Positions 10,481-21,010 of a stretch of DNA of 64,000 nt are shown in pieces. A program made the translations under genes and the position numbers. The stretch is from Cristatella mucedo. Lineage: Eukaryota > Bryozoa > Phylactolaemata > Cristatellidae. Below the pieces are notes generated by a model. The model was not told the DNA's origin. It ran no database searches and was given only the letters and a program-made list of their open reading frames with translations. The stretch covers positions 498,001-562,000 of the forward strand of contig WPIO01000120.1 in NCBI GenBank assembly GCA_009760855.2, given 5' to 3'. The number at the start of each line of letters is the position of its first letter. The first letter of the stretch is position 1.

Positions 10481-11456
10481 TTTAAGCGTCTAGAAAACAT
10501 ATTAGTACTTACGATACTGGTGTCTCACTGCTGCAGCAACAGTTTGGAGGTACCATATTCAAACTGGGGAGAAGCTGCAATTATGGTGCTAATACTATCA
10601 ACATTTATGAAGTGCTCTTCCAGATACTGACTACTAGATAATAGCATGAACAACTCCAGCTGGCATCAGCATAATAAATACAATTCCCACGGAACTAGCA
10701 GTTGGTGTGAGGAACAGATGGGTTGTAGCCTCATTTAAACTTTTTCATTTTAGGTAGCTGCAACTTTGCCAGTTTGAGGCTTTGGGTGCACAGGAGCCTA
10801 AAACACGGTCTTAAAACGGTTTCGGTTCGGCCTGATGCATAGCTAAATGGCTATCAATTTGACGACGACTGTGTCGTAAGCTAGATATTACACAGTCAGC
10901 ATTGCATCTTGTTTTCGTCTTGCGAAAACGCAGTTGCTCTTCAACCCACAATCGCTTTGTAATGCAAACACCAACAGCAGATGCTTGGCTATTGCCACGC
11001 TTCTTATTCGATAGTTTTAGTCTTTCGATGACGAGTGCAGAGGCATCAACGGAATTTAGTTCGTCGGAACTAAAATCAATCGTTTGTTCTGTCTTAACTG
11101 GTGCTGGTGTTCAGGCCCTGCCCAATATACACGTACATTACAGCGAACCACTTGCAGCAACGGTCGTCCCACTATCTATTGACGTGTAATGAGTCAACTC
11201 GGGTCGTAGTACGAGCTTCTTATAGATAGATAATCATGTTGAGTTTTGTCAGCTTGGGCAGATGTCGGCTGAGTGTTTGGTCGTGCAGGGCCGGCTCTCC
11301 TCTGTGGTTCAACCGCTTGGTCTGCCACAGAGGAGCTTGGTTCGTGCTGTTAGCTGCATGCCATTGGCTAGGGAGTTGCAACACAGACGTGGGGAAGCTC
11401 GTCAGCAGGGTAAGAAGTTGAGGTGCTGTCACGTGACAAAGATCAATGCACGAGTG
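10481..11456. other. Unassigned sequence with open frames of unknown meaning
   Basis: Plus-strand frames of 95 codons (10902-11189) and 82 codons (11262-11510) are open. The second contains CAGCAGGGTAAGAAG, which could be a splice donor. Neither matches a family I recognise. They could be host exons or chance frames. Confidence 0.25.
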
Positions 11457-11620
11457 GTAATAAAAAAAATACTAGGTGATTTAACAGCCTCATTTTATAG
11501 CGGCAGATGAGCCTTTCAGCTACCATCACAGCTTGCAGTGACAATAAAGGATCGCCCATCGCACGATTCGACCCCACAATCTCGGGAATGAGATCGTTAA
11601 AAGCAACCACCATACACCTG
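11457..11620 (-). mobile_element. SINE-B copy
   Basis: Same body as the 9.85-kb copy (minus-strand GCAAGCTGTGATGGTAGC, AAAGGCTCATCTGCCGCTAT, GGCTGTTAAATCACCTAG) ending in a T/A run. Box B is slightly decayed (GGGGTCGAATCG). Confidence 0.85.
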
Positions 11621-12917
11621 TAATTGTAAAGTGCCTCCAGAGAACCAAGTCACTTTCTTGATACATTACTATAGCAGTACAGGAAGAATATCAATATCGT
11701 CAGCAATAGCTAATAACTTTTCACAAGCATTTGCGGGGTTCACTCACGGTCTAGGCCTTCCAGCTACCGAACCGGATGTTTACATACTCCAGCCCGCCGA
11801 CGCTGTTTTAGGACCAGCTAGCCTGGCCATACGAAATGAGCGCTCGGGTCCGGACCAGTAGCCACTGGCGAAAATACTTTACTATTTTCACTATCTCAAT
11901 CAATACGCATTGATTTGTAAAAGTCAAGCATTGAAATGGCGATGGTAGCAAATAGCTGAGTCACCACTGAGTGAGGCTTGGCAGGTTTTCTCTCATTCAA
12001 CTTCTTTTATTTCCATTGTGCCGAAGAATTGTGCCGGTTGTTCAGATGGATTGAGGTGAAATTTAAAGTCTTCGTGCCAACTATACTCTAGGGTTTGACG
12101 CCTGTTGACGTCGTCTTTACGTGTTGTCGCCTGTTTCGTTCCAGGAATGTGGCTTACTTCAGCATACAGTCCAATAAACTATTGTCCCAGCTGGCCAGTC
12201 TAAGCAACAAGTGCAATTGCTCATATTTCAATTATATTTTGAAGTGAGGCGACAAACGCTGCGATACGTCCACTACTATTTCTATACGTTGCTAAAGTTG
12301 CTATCGTGACTTTTCGTTACTGGCAGCTGGAAAAGAGTCAAGCAGTTCATTTTGCATAAGTTTTTTTTACAGAAATTGTTTAACACAGTATAGCATTCTG
12401 TATACATCAACGTGATTGCACGAGCCGTCTGGTCACTGTACAGTACAGAGGCAAGTTTTCATACAAGTCGCAGGAGTTGGCTATTAGGTTATTAGGGCTA
12501 GACCATGTTACTGGAGGACTGGGCCACTGACAACTGTAGGAAAAGGGTGGAAATGTGATGCCGATTTTCTTGCCGGGGAAGCAGTTTCAGAAGGAATTCG
12601 GCGCTCCAGCCGCACATTTTCATTTGTAATGCATCGCTCGAACCAGCTGATTGTTGAATCCAGTATGTAGTGGTTCAGTTGTTTTGTGGGATAGTCTGTT
12701 TCTGCTGGGCTGACCAAAACGCAACCATAAGTTACAATGCATTATGCAAACCAACAATTATGGTTCGTCGGTAGAAACACGGGATGAAATACAATGGGTT
12801 GAAATTGCTAAAAAGCTTAAATCTGCATTTTGCTTTTTCAAGCCTTTTCCTTTGAAGTCGGTTTAAGCAAAGCTGAACCGTAGCACACTCGATGTGCCAT
12901 TCGCTAGAGCTAGCAGG

Positions 12918-12919
<2 letters not shown>
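11621..12919. other. Unassigned sequence
   Basis: Includes an open plus-strand frame at 11631-11861 (76 codons) of unknown type. No domain, RNA gene or shared repeat was recognised. Confidence 0.3.

Positions 12920-13010
<91 letters not shown>
12920..13010. repeat. (CA)n microsatellite
   Basis: An uninterrupted run of about 45 CA units. It lies about 50 bp upstream of a LINE-1f fragment. The long reading frames over it encode only CV/TH repeats. Confidence 0.97.
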
Positions 13011-13011
<1 letters not shown>

Positions 13012-13062
13012 GCAGCAAGTTTCTCTTCTCTTGAACGCCAAAATTGAAACATTTCAACACTT

Positions 13063-13552
13063 CTCATCGACCTGCATTGGCTCCACATCAAGCAGAGTAT
13101 CAACTGGAAAGTTCTGATCCTAACTTTTAGGTCCCATCATTCTCTTGCTCTAGTCTACCTATCCGGACTACTACCCAATCAGGCTAATTTTCTTACCATC
13201 TACTATTCTGACTCAAAAATCGTTTAGCTCCATGTATAACCAACCTCAAATCCTTTTGCGAGACCATGCCTTCAGTTTGCACACTCATAAAGCCAGGAAC
13301 TCAAACCCAATGGACTTGACAAGGGCCTCTGGCTTGATAGTGAAAAAGGTGCTACACCCACCTGTTCCTCACGGCACTTACTGAGCCCATTTGAATTTCC
13401 TTTGTGTGCTTATGCAGGCTGATGCTATGCATGTTATTACTAAGCATATTGACACACTTGCATTACAGCATGTGTAAAGTGTCTAGAAAGTGATCAAGTT
13501 CTCTGACAGTGCAATTGAAATATCTTATTATCATTAATATTACTATTATACG
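13063..13552 (+). mobile_element. Old LINE-1f 3' half
   Basis: Begins at TCGACCTGCATTGGCTCCAC (the LADLHWL position), followed by decayed AYLS.LLP, FGDRAFS and LNSLP-like regions, the 3' UTR, a weakened hairpin (13476-13515) and an AT-rich tail. It is clearly more diverged than the copies at 5.05 and 60.6 kb. Confidence 0.75.
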
Positions 13553-13689
13553 TAAGCACATACCCAATGGTAGTACGAACAAACGAAGACAGCCGTGCCT
13601 CCTTTGATGAAAGAGCTGCAATGGCTCCAAATTTCAACGGTTGCAGGGTCAAATTCCTACTCCAACCCATAAGGCCTTAGGCCGTGGCT

Positions 13690-13890
13690 TGGCTGCTCCA
13701 TAGTAACTGAGGCTGAACTGCTTCACTTGTTTCAGCCTCCTCATGCACTCAGGTTCCAGAGGACAATGAATTAGCTGCCTTATTTTTTCACTTAAAGGCT
13801 GTAGGCAACAGATGCTTTTTCGCAGCTGGCTCATAAGGAATGCCATCCTCTCCAGCTCTGGCCCACCCTGCGGCCCTGCACTGCTACTCA
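13690..13890 (+). mobile_element. LINE-2f ORF2 fragment
   Basis: CTTGTTTCAGCCTCCTCATGCACTCAG, then AATTAGCTGCC, then ACTTAAAGGCTGTAGGCAAC follow the LINE-2f copy at 34065-34150 ([24 protein letters not shown]). Its plus-strand frame is broken. The 88-codon open frame on the other strand is a shadow. Confidence 0.7.
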
Positions 13891-15096
13891 CTGTCCTGCA
13901 CTGCCCTCCCCCCACTCAGCCACACTTCTCGCGTCACTCTTAGTTGCATGAGATAGAATCTGTTGACTGAATCTGATTGTCGCGACGGAGGCAGCTTATG
14001 CTCTGAGTGTGCTCAGAGGAGCACACTCAGAGCATTACACTACCCACTTAGTCTTTAAGGCTTTTAGAAATTACACGTGGGTGATACACATACAGGTACA
14101 CATACATACGTATATACATATATAGATAAATACACGACCGTGCATACAATCACTCATTCCCATACATTCACCTCTGCACATGCAATTACACAAATAACAG
14201 CATACACACACGAACATGTGTACAGATAACACATGCAGGTATTCATAATCAAATACAAATAAACAAAAACATCACACACACATACATACAAAAGCATGCA
14301 CACAAATGCACACACAAGACACACAAATACAAAATATCGAAGGCAGACCCATACACATGATCATGCTTACATGCACGTGCAAACCTTAACACGCAAGAGT
14401 GCAAGTTTAAGAATCACGTGCAGCAGCCCGAGTCAGGGACACGGTCAGCACAGCAATAATGAGCAACGACAGCTAAAGCACTGAGCACGAGTACTTGCCT
14501 CGTGCAATCAAACATGGCTCCCCCCTCAGGCTACAGTATGTACATGGCAAAACTCGGCTTGCAACCCACTGAACAATAGATCTGTTATCAAATGTCCCGT
14601 GTGGGCATTTAACTGGCAACATAGTAAGTCTTTCTCCACCAACCTGATTCGACTGCTATGGTCAAGGACACATTTCAAGAAAAGACCCATTTTCCGCTGC
14701 ATACAGATTAACCAGCAGATATATTGAGCTGAGACTAGTCTGTAGTAAGAGCCACCTACATTCGCAATTGCATTCGATCTCCAGATAAGTGGCTCCCTGA
14801 GTGGCTCTCTTTCCAAGATTTGACTAACTGTTGATGCAGCTGTGCATGCACCGATGTTCATGATTATATCTTTGCTAAAAGTTGTACCGCCTCATGTCTT
14901 TGACGATTCCTCAGTCTGATAATAATAATAACAATAATAATGATAGAAATACATCATTTTGTATGGGACCCAACGAGAGCCAAATCTTAATGCAAGCACT
15001 TGTTTAACCTGATGCAAGAGAAGCACAACCAAAAGATGATGAGAAGCATCAAGGTATCTTGCATAGAAAATCATGCAAAAGCACACAAGTATCGTG
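13891..15096. other. Unassigned sequence with an ACAC/ACATAC-rich tract
   Basis: The 14075-14400 part is a cryptic simple repeat made of ACACA, ACATAC and ATACA words. A short GCTCAGAGCACACTCAGAGC inverted pattern lies near 14005-14035. Nothing else recognised. Confidence 0.45.
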
Positions 15097-15181
15097 CTTT
15101 CTTTGCAGAAAATGTAAAGTGCCTAGTAAGAGATTAAGTCTTATGAGGGCACTGCATCAAACGTATTACTATTATTATTAT
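15097..15181 (+). mobile_element. LINE-1f 3' end
   Basis: Only the last part: TTTGCAGAAAATGTAAAGTGCC, the stem-loop (AGTGCC pairing with GGCACT) and a TTATTATTA tail. Confidence 0.75.
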
Positions 15182-15379
15182 GAAGTACCATGCTTAGACC
15201 AGAATGCAAAAATAAACAGAGAGGCATTCAGAGCTGGGACCCTTGCTTAGTAGCATGGACTAAATCATGCATTTGTGGGCATCAACAACACACAGAAACC
15301 AAAACAAAAAGTCTACTGGGGCTTAGGAAAGCTGAGCACAATGAATGCATCTTTGGCTGGCACTAAAATGATGCTAAGT

Positions 15380-15530
15380 CCATGCAGGTGGTGACTGAAA
15401 CCGCAATGCATGTTCCACACTTTCGGTGCATACGAACTGTATGCCCAGCAACCAAAAGATTACACTTTATTGCTATGACCAGTGAGACGACTGAGAAGTG
15501 AGGAGCAGATACGTAACAAAGGAGGAGCAA
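15380..15530 (-). mobile_element. LINE-1f ORF2 C-terminal fragment, minus strand
   Basis: GGTGCATACGAACTGTATGC, AAAAGATTACACTTTATTGC and GGAGCAGATACG line up with the antisense of the [11 protein letters not shown] region (compare 3500-3570). It is followed directly by plus-strand LINE-1f 3' UTR sequence, an inverted junction. Confidence 0.6.
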
Positions 15531-15616
15531 GCTCATGCATGCTGACACTGTGCATGTTAGTTGTCACTAACCAACTGATAAACTTCCTCTCCAGTACATA
15601 CAAATAACCTATGGCA

Positions 15617-16015
15617 TGCTCCCAGAGACAAGAATGCACTACCAACTGAAGTCACGACATCCCCTGTCTTGATTGCATTTAAAAGCAAGCTAAAACCACA
15701 CACGTTCCTCATAGCATTTGCTCGTCTGCGCAAATTATCTGCTTCTGAGTACCGACACTGTGCATGTTATCACTAACCAATTGACATAATAATAGTAATA
15801 ATTTATTGCTATAGCACCCTAAGAGGACTTAATCTCTATTCAGGCGCTTCACATATACCACGGGGCTCGAGCCCACGACCTCGGCCACACCATGGTCGGG
15901 GCGAGCACCTTAACCACTGGGTCAAATCAGACATGTTTCTGTTCGAGCATACGACAAGTGCCTAGAGAGTGTTTTGGTTCTCTTGAGGCACTAAACGAAC
16001 CTATCATTATTAGGC
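15617..16015 (+). mobile_element. LINE-1f 3' end split by a SINE-A
   Basis: 15617-15787 carries the ORF2 terminus and 3' UTR (GTCACGACATCCCCTGTCTTG, GCATTTAAAAGCAAGCTAAA). After the SINE insert the hairpin (AAGTGCCTAGAGAG...TTGAGGCACT) and ATTATTAG tail follow at 15930-16015. Confidence 0.75.
15788..15929 (-). mobile_element. SINE-A insertion with GACAT target duplication
   Basis: The minus strand reads CCAGTGGTTAAGGTGCTCGCCC (box A side), GTGGGCTCGAGCCC (box B side), GTGAAGCGCCTGAATAGAGA and a TTATTACTATTATT tail. GACAT flanks it on both sides (15783-15787, 15930-15934), and the LINE-1f target is continuous across the site. Confidence 0.88.
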
Positions 16016-17276
16016 TAGATGAGACAGGCTGCAGATCGACGACTTGACTTCCGTTCGTTGAGAAGCTCTCACTAAATCAGGGCTAGTATCTGCCACGCTG
16101 TCTGCACCACCGATTTGCAAAATGCTACCACCTGAAGGTTCACGAATATGACCTGACAGAACCGGATTGCAAGAACGAGACCAGAGAGCTGCTTGGAGCT
16201 GCAACCGTTGGTCTAAGCACAACAAACATCGGCAGCACGGAACGCAGCTGTGCTCTATTGGAGGCATACCACTTCTTGAGCTTATCTGATGTGAGCAGTT
16301 GCTCACCAGCAAAGAACGTGTCGCCGAGCACCATAGGGAAACATACCTAGGACAGCCGTCAGTGAAGCGCTGCCACCAGCAGTATCTGCGACTTGCTGCT
16401 CAAGCAAGCCGACGGCAGGACCAGGCCAAAATTTCCGGGGTTAACCCGATAAGGATAATCACGGCAAATGGTGACTGCTCGGGTATTGCCGAAGGCTGCC
16501 TCTTTCGCAAGCTCCTACCGGTTGCGACAGTCGACGCACAAAGCAAGTGGTATTTTATGAATGCTACAAAGGTTTGCTGCCTTTCCCTTGGCTTAGGAAG
16601 GAACCATGAGGCGGCCCCGGTGGGATGGGGTGGGGCAGGGGTGGGATGACGCCGGCTCCAGCTGCACAGTAGTGGTAGTCGCAGGGAGTTCTGGCCGAGA
16701 ACAGAAAGCCAAGACCGCGAGAAGCCTGAGCAGGCTGCACAGTACTTAACCCAGGTGGAAACCTTTTACGCTACTTCTCAGTACGCACGCGGAAGAATTC
16801 CGTGTCCTTACCGTGAGTATGATAAACCGAAGGCAACACGAGACAGTGACGGAGTCTGAAGTTCCGTTTAATACGCGCCTCCGTCGAGACAGGATACATT
16901 AAAATAAGGACCGATAATTTAAACGTGCACAAGTAACAGTTAGAACAGTGCATTCGACGTGTGAACGTCGCCAGCGTTAATTCAGCAGCTCTTCCAGGGC
17001 AATAGTTCATGTCACAGACATGATTGAAGCATGGGCGCACCGACGTACTTAATCTCCGCCGCTGCATGAAAGGCTGCGTAAAAAAATACTTCATCGAGGA
17101 GAAACATATCACTGACACCCGCTGCTCTCCACGCCGGCGATTACCAGCAGGACATCCAAGTGCCGATGCAGTTTCAGTATGACAGTCCTGCGGGTTGGGT
17201 TCAAAGCGCGGCCACCCGCGAGGACGCACACGGTCAAAGCGACGGCAGAATTACTGGTCAGTGGGTAGTTTTGATT
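16016..17276. other. Region downstream of BLCAP, unassigned
   Basis: Contains open frames on both strands (for example 16771-17229 minus, 152 codons) without recognised domains. On the minus strand this is the likely 3' UTR side of BLCAP. An ATTAAA-type poly(A) signal occurs on that strand near 16863, but its use cannot be judged. Confidence 0.3.
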
Positions 17277-17507
17277 TCATTGGCACTCGTCCTCACCGAT
17301 ACACCATAGCATGCAGCCCGGGTATCCACTATAGCATAGCACCGTCATTGCAACGAAGAATATGACGGCGCATATCGTGCAGGGCTTCCTCTCCAAGAAG
17401 AAGTCGATCAGGTACCACGCTATGAACATCGCATGGTGGAGAGCCAATGCCGGATTTATAGGCTTCGGTAGAATTAGCACCGGCAGAATAAACTGCAGGC
17501 AGTACAT
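17277..17507 (-). CDS. BLCAP: BLCAP (bladder cancer-associated protein) orthologue, single coding exon
   Basis: A 76-residue protein that follows vertebrate BLCAP (87 residues) from the first residue: MYCLQ, PVLILPKPINPAL, FLERKPCTICA and CYSGYPGC are all at the expected places. BLCAP is a small, very conserved membrane protein linked to growth control and apoptosis; its biochemical role is unknown. Two hydrophobic segments flank ERKPCTICA (about residues 19-38 and 43-62), and cysteines are frequent. The coding region has no intron, as in vertebrates, and starts at an ATG preceded by ACAAGA. TTGGTTAG just before it may be a splice acceptor for a 5' UTR exon. The C-terminal tail (GEDECQ) is shorter than in vertebrates and ends in TGA. 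No disabling change was seen, so the gene looks functional. Confidence 0.93.
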   Translation of the reverse strand: MYCLQFILPVLILPKPINPALALHHAMFIAWYLIDFFLERKPCTICAVIFFVAMTVLCYSGYPGCMLWCIGEDECQ

Positions 17508-18372
17508 TCTTGTGCCTAACCAACCGCAGAGGCCACGAAACGCAGCCGCCTACGGAGTTCCGGGTAACCGGAATAACCCACAATACACATATGCGTATCC
17601 GGTAGTTGTACCCTCCTGATTATAACACCTGAACGGGCACTAATTTATATTGTACTGCGTTGCAAATGCTCGCGTCGAGCGCAGCTCCTATTTGCCGTTG
17701 GCGCAGAAATCTACGCCAGCCCATTTTTAGGCGCAGAGAAGGTAGCAGAATACCGGCGCCCGTCCGTTTCGCGAGCTTTCCTGACTCAATGTCAGTCCAG
17801 TGACCTCGGAATATCTCAACCTGCTGCTGCGAGTGCATGGCGCGATGCCGGTGGAGCCGCGGGGCCAGCGTAAGCCCTCTCCTCGCGGAAAGGTGGCTAG
17901 GCTGAAAAGACAAGCGCATGTTAATAAAGCTAAGCGAACGATCACATCCATACAGTTGATAATGCAGACATGAGTCCGAGATTATGTAGCATGCTACTGT
18001 AGCGCCCTGCTGGCATTGGCTGAATTTTAGCGCGAACAAGAGCTGTTCGGCGGCGGGATAGAGCCCCTTTGTCGTGGAGCAGTGAGCCAGAGAGGAGCGT
18101 CAGTGCGATTAGAGAGGAAGCGCTTAAGAGCAAGCCATGAAGCTCTGAGACGAGCGGTGGCGATTCGGCCTTTAGAATTGGTCCGATACCCGCGGAAGCT
18201 GCTGAAGCTGCTGTTGGCTGGCCTGTCAACCTTCACCTTCACTCGTTCCAAGAAAGAATCATCTGGAACCCATTCGCCATTCAAGCTGGACAGGGGTGCC
18301 CTTCCAGTGGCCTACTGACGGTATAGATGCCTTGCCGTAATGGGCCGGGGTGTCGGGCTTAATACCACTAAG
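17508..18372. other. BLCAP upstream region, no gene recognised
   Basis: This is the 5' side of BLCAP and could hold its promoter and first non-coding exon. It is GC-richer than the window average around 17750-18300 and has several overlapping open frames without domains. A tRNA box A-like TAGCTTAGTGG occurs on the minus strand near 18362-18372 without a matching 3' half. Confidence 0.35.
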
Positions 18373-19263
18373 CTATTGCCCCATTGTCTCAGCTAGGTAT
18401 TTAAGAGTCGAGCGACGCTCGCTATTGGTCTTATGGTCTATTGTCTTTTGTCCGGCTCCGCGCTTCGACGCCGTGGCACTTGTTTCTCTGATAGCGAGGG
18501 AGTAGGGCGGGCTGTTCGCAGGCGATTGATGGAACAGGACGAGACAGCGCTAGGAGGATTCGGTGGACTCCACTGAATACGGTCGTATCGCGCCCGAGCT
18601 GGCATTTTGTGTTTCTTTATTGTTTTGCGTGTGCGCGCTAGATCGCGGTCTCGGCATTGGGATTTTCCGGGGCGAGATAGACGTAGTTGGTGTGTGTAGA
18701 ATTTTTCTGCTGCACTGGTGGAAACCGAGTCCTAGTTCTCCGGTTAGGGTTTAGGCTCTGGTTCGGGCTCCGTCTATTTGGGCACGTTTCCCATTAAACA
18801 CGTAAGCAGCCCCAGTGTGGAAAAGTAATTCCTCCGCAAGAATACTTGAGGTGGCGTGTGTGGAGTATTCCTGCCGCACAGGTGGAAACGGAGTCCTAGT
18901 TCTCCGGTTAGGGTTTAGGCTCCGGTTCGCGCTCAGTGTGGGGAAATATTCCCTCCGCAAGAGTTTTGGTGCTGTTGAGAACGTGCGAGAAGTGTGGAGA
19001 TAAAACTGAGCTAGACGGGCAGCGACTTTGTGCGCTTGCGAATAAAGTTCAGTAAAATCCCCAATTTGTGTGTCTCGCTTTCTAATTCACGCCGCGGACT
19101 CACGACCCCTTATAGTAACGGCAAGCAGGTCGGCGCAAGAAACGCTCGTTTCGTGGCGGTCAGCTTATTGCGCGTAGGCGCTCACCGAACGGCAGTAGGC
19201 GCTAGGCTACGCCGCTAGGTAAGCGGCAGGTCAAGCCTACCCCGCCGAACCTTCGGCGTTACA
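18373..19263 (+). mobile_element. LTR-like repeat, copy 1 (possible solo LTR)
   Basis: About 890 bp, repeated at 47417-48325. It has a TATA-like TATTTAAG at about 18399, a poly(A) signal AATAAA at 19041, and an end at GGCGTTACA shared exactly with the other copy. No pol genes lie next to it, which suggests a solo LTR. Internally about 164 bp is tandemly duplicated (units at 18707 and 18871). The left edge is uncertain because similarity fades near 18373. Open frames over it are chance. Confidence 0.7.
18707..19010 (+). repeat. Internal tandem duplication in the LTR-like repeat
   Basis: The block CTGCTGCACTGGTGGAAACC...CTCCGGTTAGGGTTTAGGCTC...TCCTCCGCAAGA starts at 18707 and repeats from 18871 (period 164). 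The same doubling exists in copy 2, so it predates both insertions. Confidence 0.85.
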
Positions 19264-19924
19264 CTACTAGCTTTAACTTTTATGGTTTAGCTTTGCTTGG
19301 CATATTTAGGGTTTTATGTCTCTGAAGATAAGCAGCTAGGCAGATGTATGGTTTATGGATGTGGCAATTTACGATTTCGCTGATCAGCATATATTGCCTG
19401 CATGTGGATTTGGGTTTGATGATGAGTAGGGTGGGGGAAGGAGAGCACAAACTATGTAAGGATATGAAGCTCTAGCAGCATTAGATTTGAGCTCTCAGTC
19501 TTGGTATTTTATGCCCACCACCTGCCCACGGTGCCATCAGTGTTTCAGCTCCCTGCATGAGCTATCCTACATCTCATTGGTTGCCACAACTTTTCTCTCC
19601 TCGTTCGATGCCTACTGTGCCGCTTTGTCTACTCGTCTGCATCGGTCCTCAATGCAACCTCTGAAGAGCACACCACGTCGGCCAGTGAGCCTCCTCCTGC
19701 CCCGGTGCCCTATTTGCAGGGCGATGTGCCCTCGACCATCCTGCGTCCACCTCGGCGATCCCTCCTAGCATGGCCCCCATGCGACCCGGTCGAATCCCTG
19801 AGCCCTGCTTCAGCACAGGCACCCTCTGCACAGCCGGTGCCTACTCCTGTGGGTCAGCCGACGATGCACCTCCCTCTCACCTCCCCCACTGACGCTCCTC
19901 GTTGGTTTCTTGCCTTTATTGAGC
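19264..19924 (+). other. Possible LINE ORF1 remnant
   Basis: The 19487-19768 frame includes CPRCHQCFSSLHEL, loosely zinc-finger like, and is followed by proline-rich text. It lies directly upstream of a LINE endonuclease region in the same orientation, the usual place for ORF1. Support is positional only; no confident family match. Confidence 0.3.
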
Positions 19925-21010
19925 TCTGGAAACCCTAATAGTATATGACGTAATTACTGAAAACCGCCTAGACCTGCTCACCTTCGTTACGATCTGGCTG
20001 AAATCAATTAACCGTTCGGCCATAACCAAGGCAATCCGTGCAGGCGAATTCGTTTTTAAAACCCCTAGATCAATCAAAACTGGTGCTGGTGTCACCATTG
20101 CCGCATGTTCCACACTCAATTTCAAACCATTTAGCTCGCTCGAAGAAGTCTTTTGAATCTCCTTTTTTAATTGATCCGACAGAAAGCTGCTAAAAAAGTG
20201 GCAGTGGTCTGTCGCTCCCAGGTACTAAGTCACTCTTTATCATAAGACTTATTTGATCTTATTTTGATTCTGTGAGCAAGAAATCGATCTTTCCTCGTCA
20301 TGGGTGATTTTAATATTAATCTTGAACAATTAGCTGAAGCTTTCAATTATGATTTCGTGCACTGACTAACTCCTTTTCATAGGTGACTCATTTGCATGAC
20401 CACACACGAAACAAGGGTCACGAATTCCATAAAACATTCTCTCACAACAGTATGCGGTCGTCAACTATAATAACCATACTCTGCCTATCCGACCACACCC
20501 GGATCTCATTCAGCCTACAAGGTTCGCCCTCCTCCGAATCTAAAGTCAAACGTGAATCGCTAAACCTCTAAACCCTTGACGTCAATGCTATCCGCGGGAG
20601 AATGTCCTCTTCGCCCCTGCTGCTAGAACCTCCTTCCGACCTGTCGTCATTGGTTCAATGCTACAACACGACACTAGCTGACATTCTCGACGATACTGCA
20701 CCTCTGGCTAAGAGCACTGTGCATCCTAGCCCAGACGGCCTTTGGTTTACCACCGATATAAAACTAGTTAGGTCTACAAAGCACAAGCTTCATGAAGCAT
20801 AAAGAAGATTTGGACTGACTGTCCATTGGCAGGCACATGAGAACTACTGTCGATCGTACCAATCCACCCTAGCTAAGGCAAAGTCCAGCTCCTGTACAAC
20901 TATTGTTTGTTCACAGATGCACAATCCAAAAATGCTTATGTCTACGATCGACCATCTCCTTAACCACTCTTATCTTCGCTCCTTGCGTGATGATTCATTT
21001 AGAGGATTTA
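19925..21010 (+). mobile_element. LINE endonuclease domain and linker (5' part of ORF2)
   Basis: The broken frames follow an apurinic-type endonuclease: LDLLTFVTIWL (the LLALTETWL position), SAITKAI, GAGVTIA (GGVGI) and GDFNI at about 20303. The linker that precedes RT follows: LLLEPPSDLSSLVQCYNTTL, WFTTDIKLVRSTKHKLHEA, RRFGLTVHWQAH and LAKAKSS. The RT domain itself is absent. Stops occur every 50-70 codons. A second copy of this linker lies at 32.5 kb. It probably belongs to the LINE-1f family. Confidence 0.85.

Noticed and set aside
16771-17229. 152-codon minus-strand frame downstream of BLCAP
   Set aside because: No recognisable family, and composition is like non-coding flank. It more likely overlaps the BLCAP 3' UTR.
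18340-18395. tRNA-like start with a perfect box A on the minus strand
   Set aside because: TAGCTTAGTGG fits box A, but no T-arm with box B or acceptor-stem partner follows at tRNA distance, so no tRNA gene is called.
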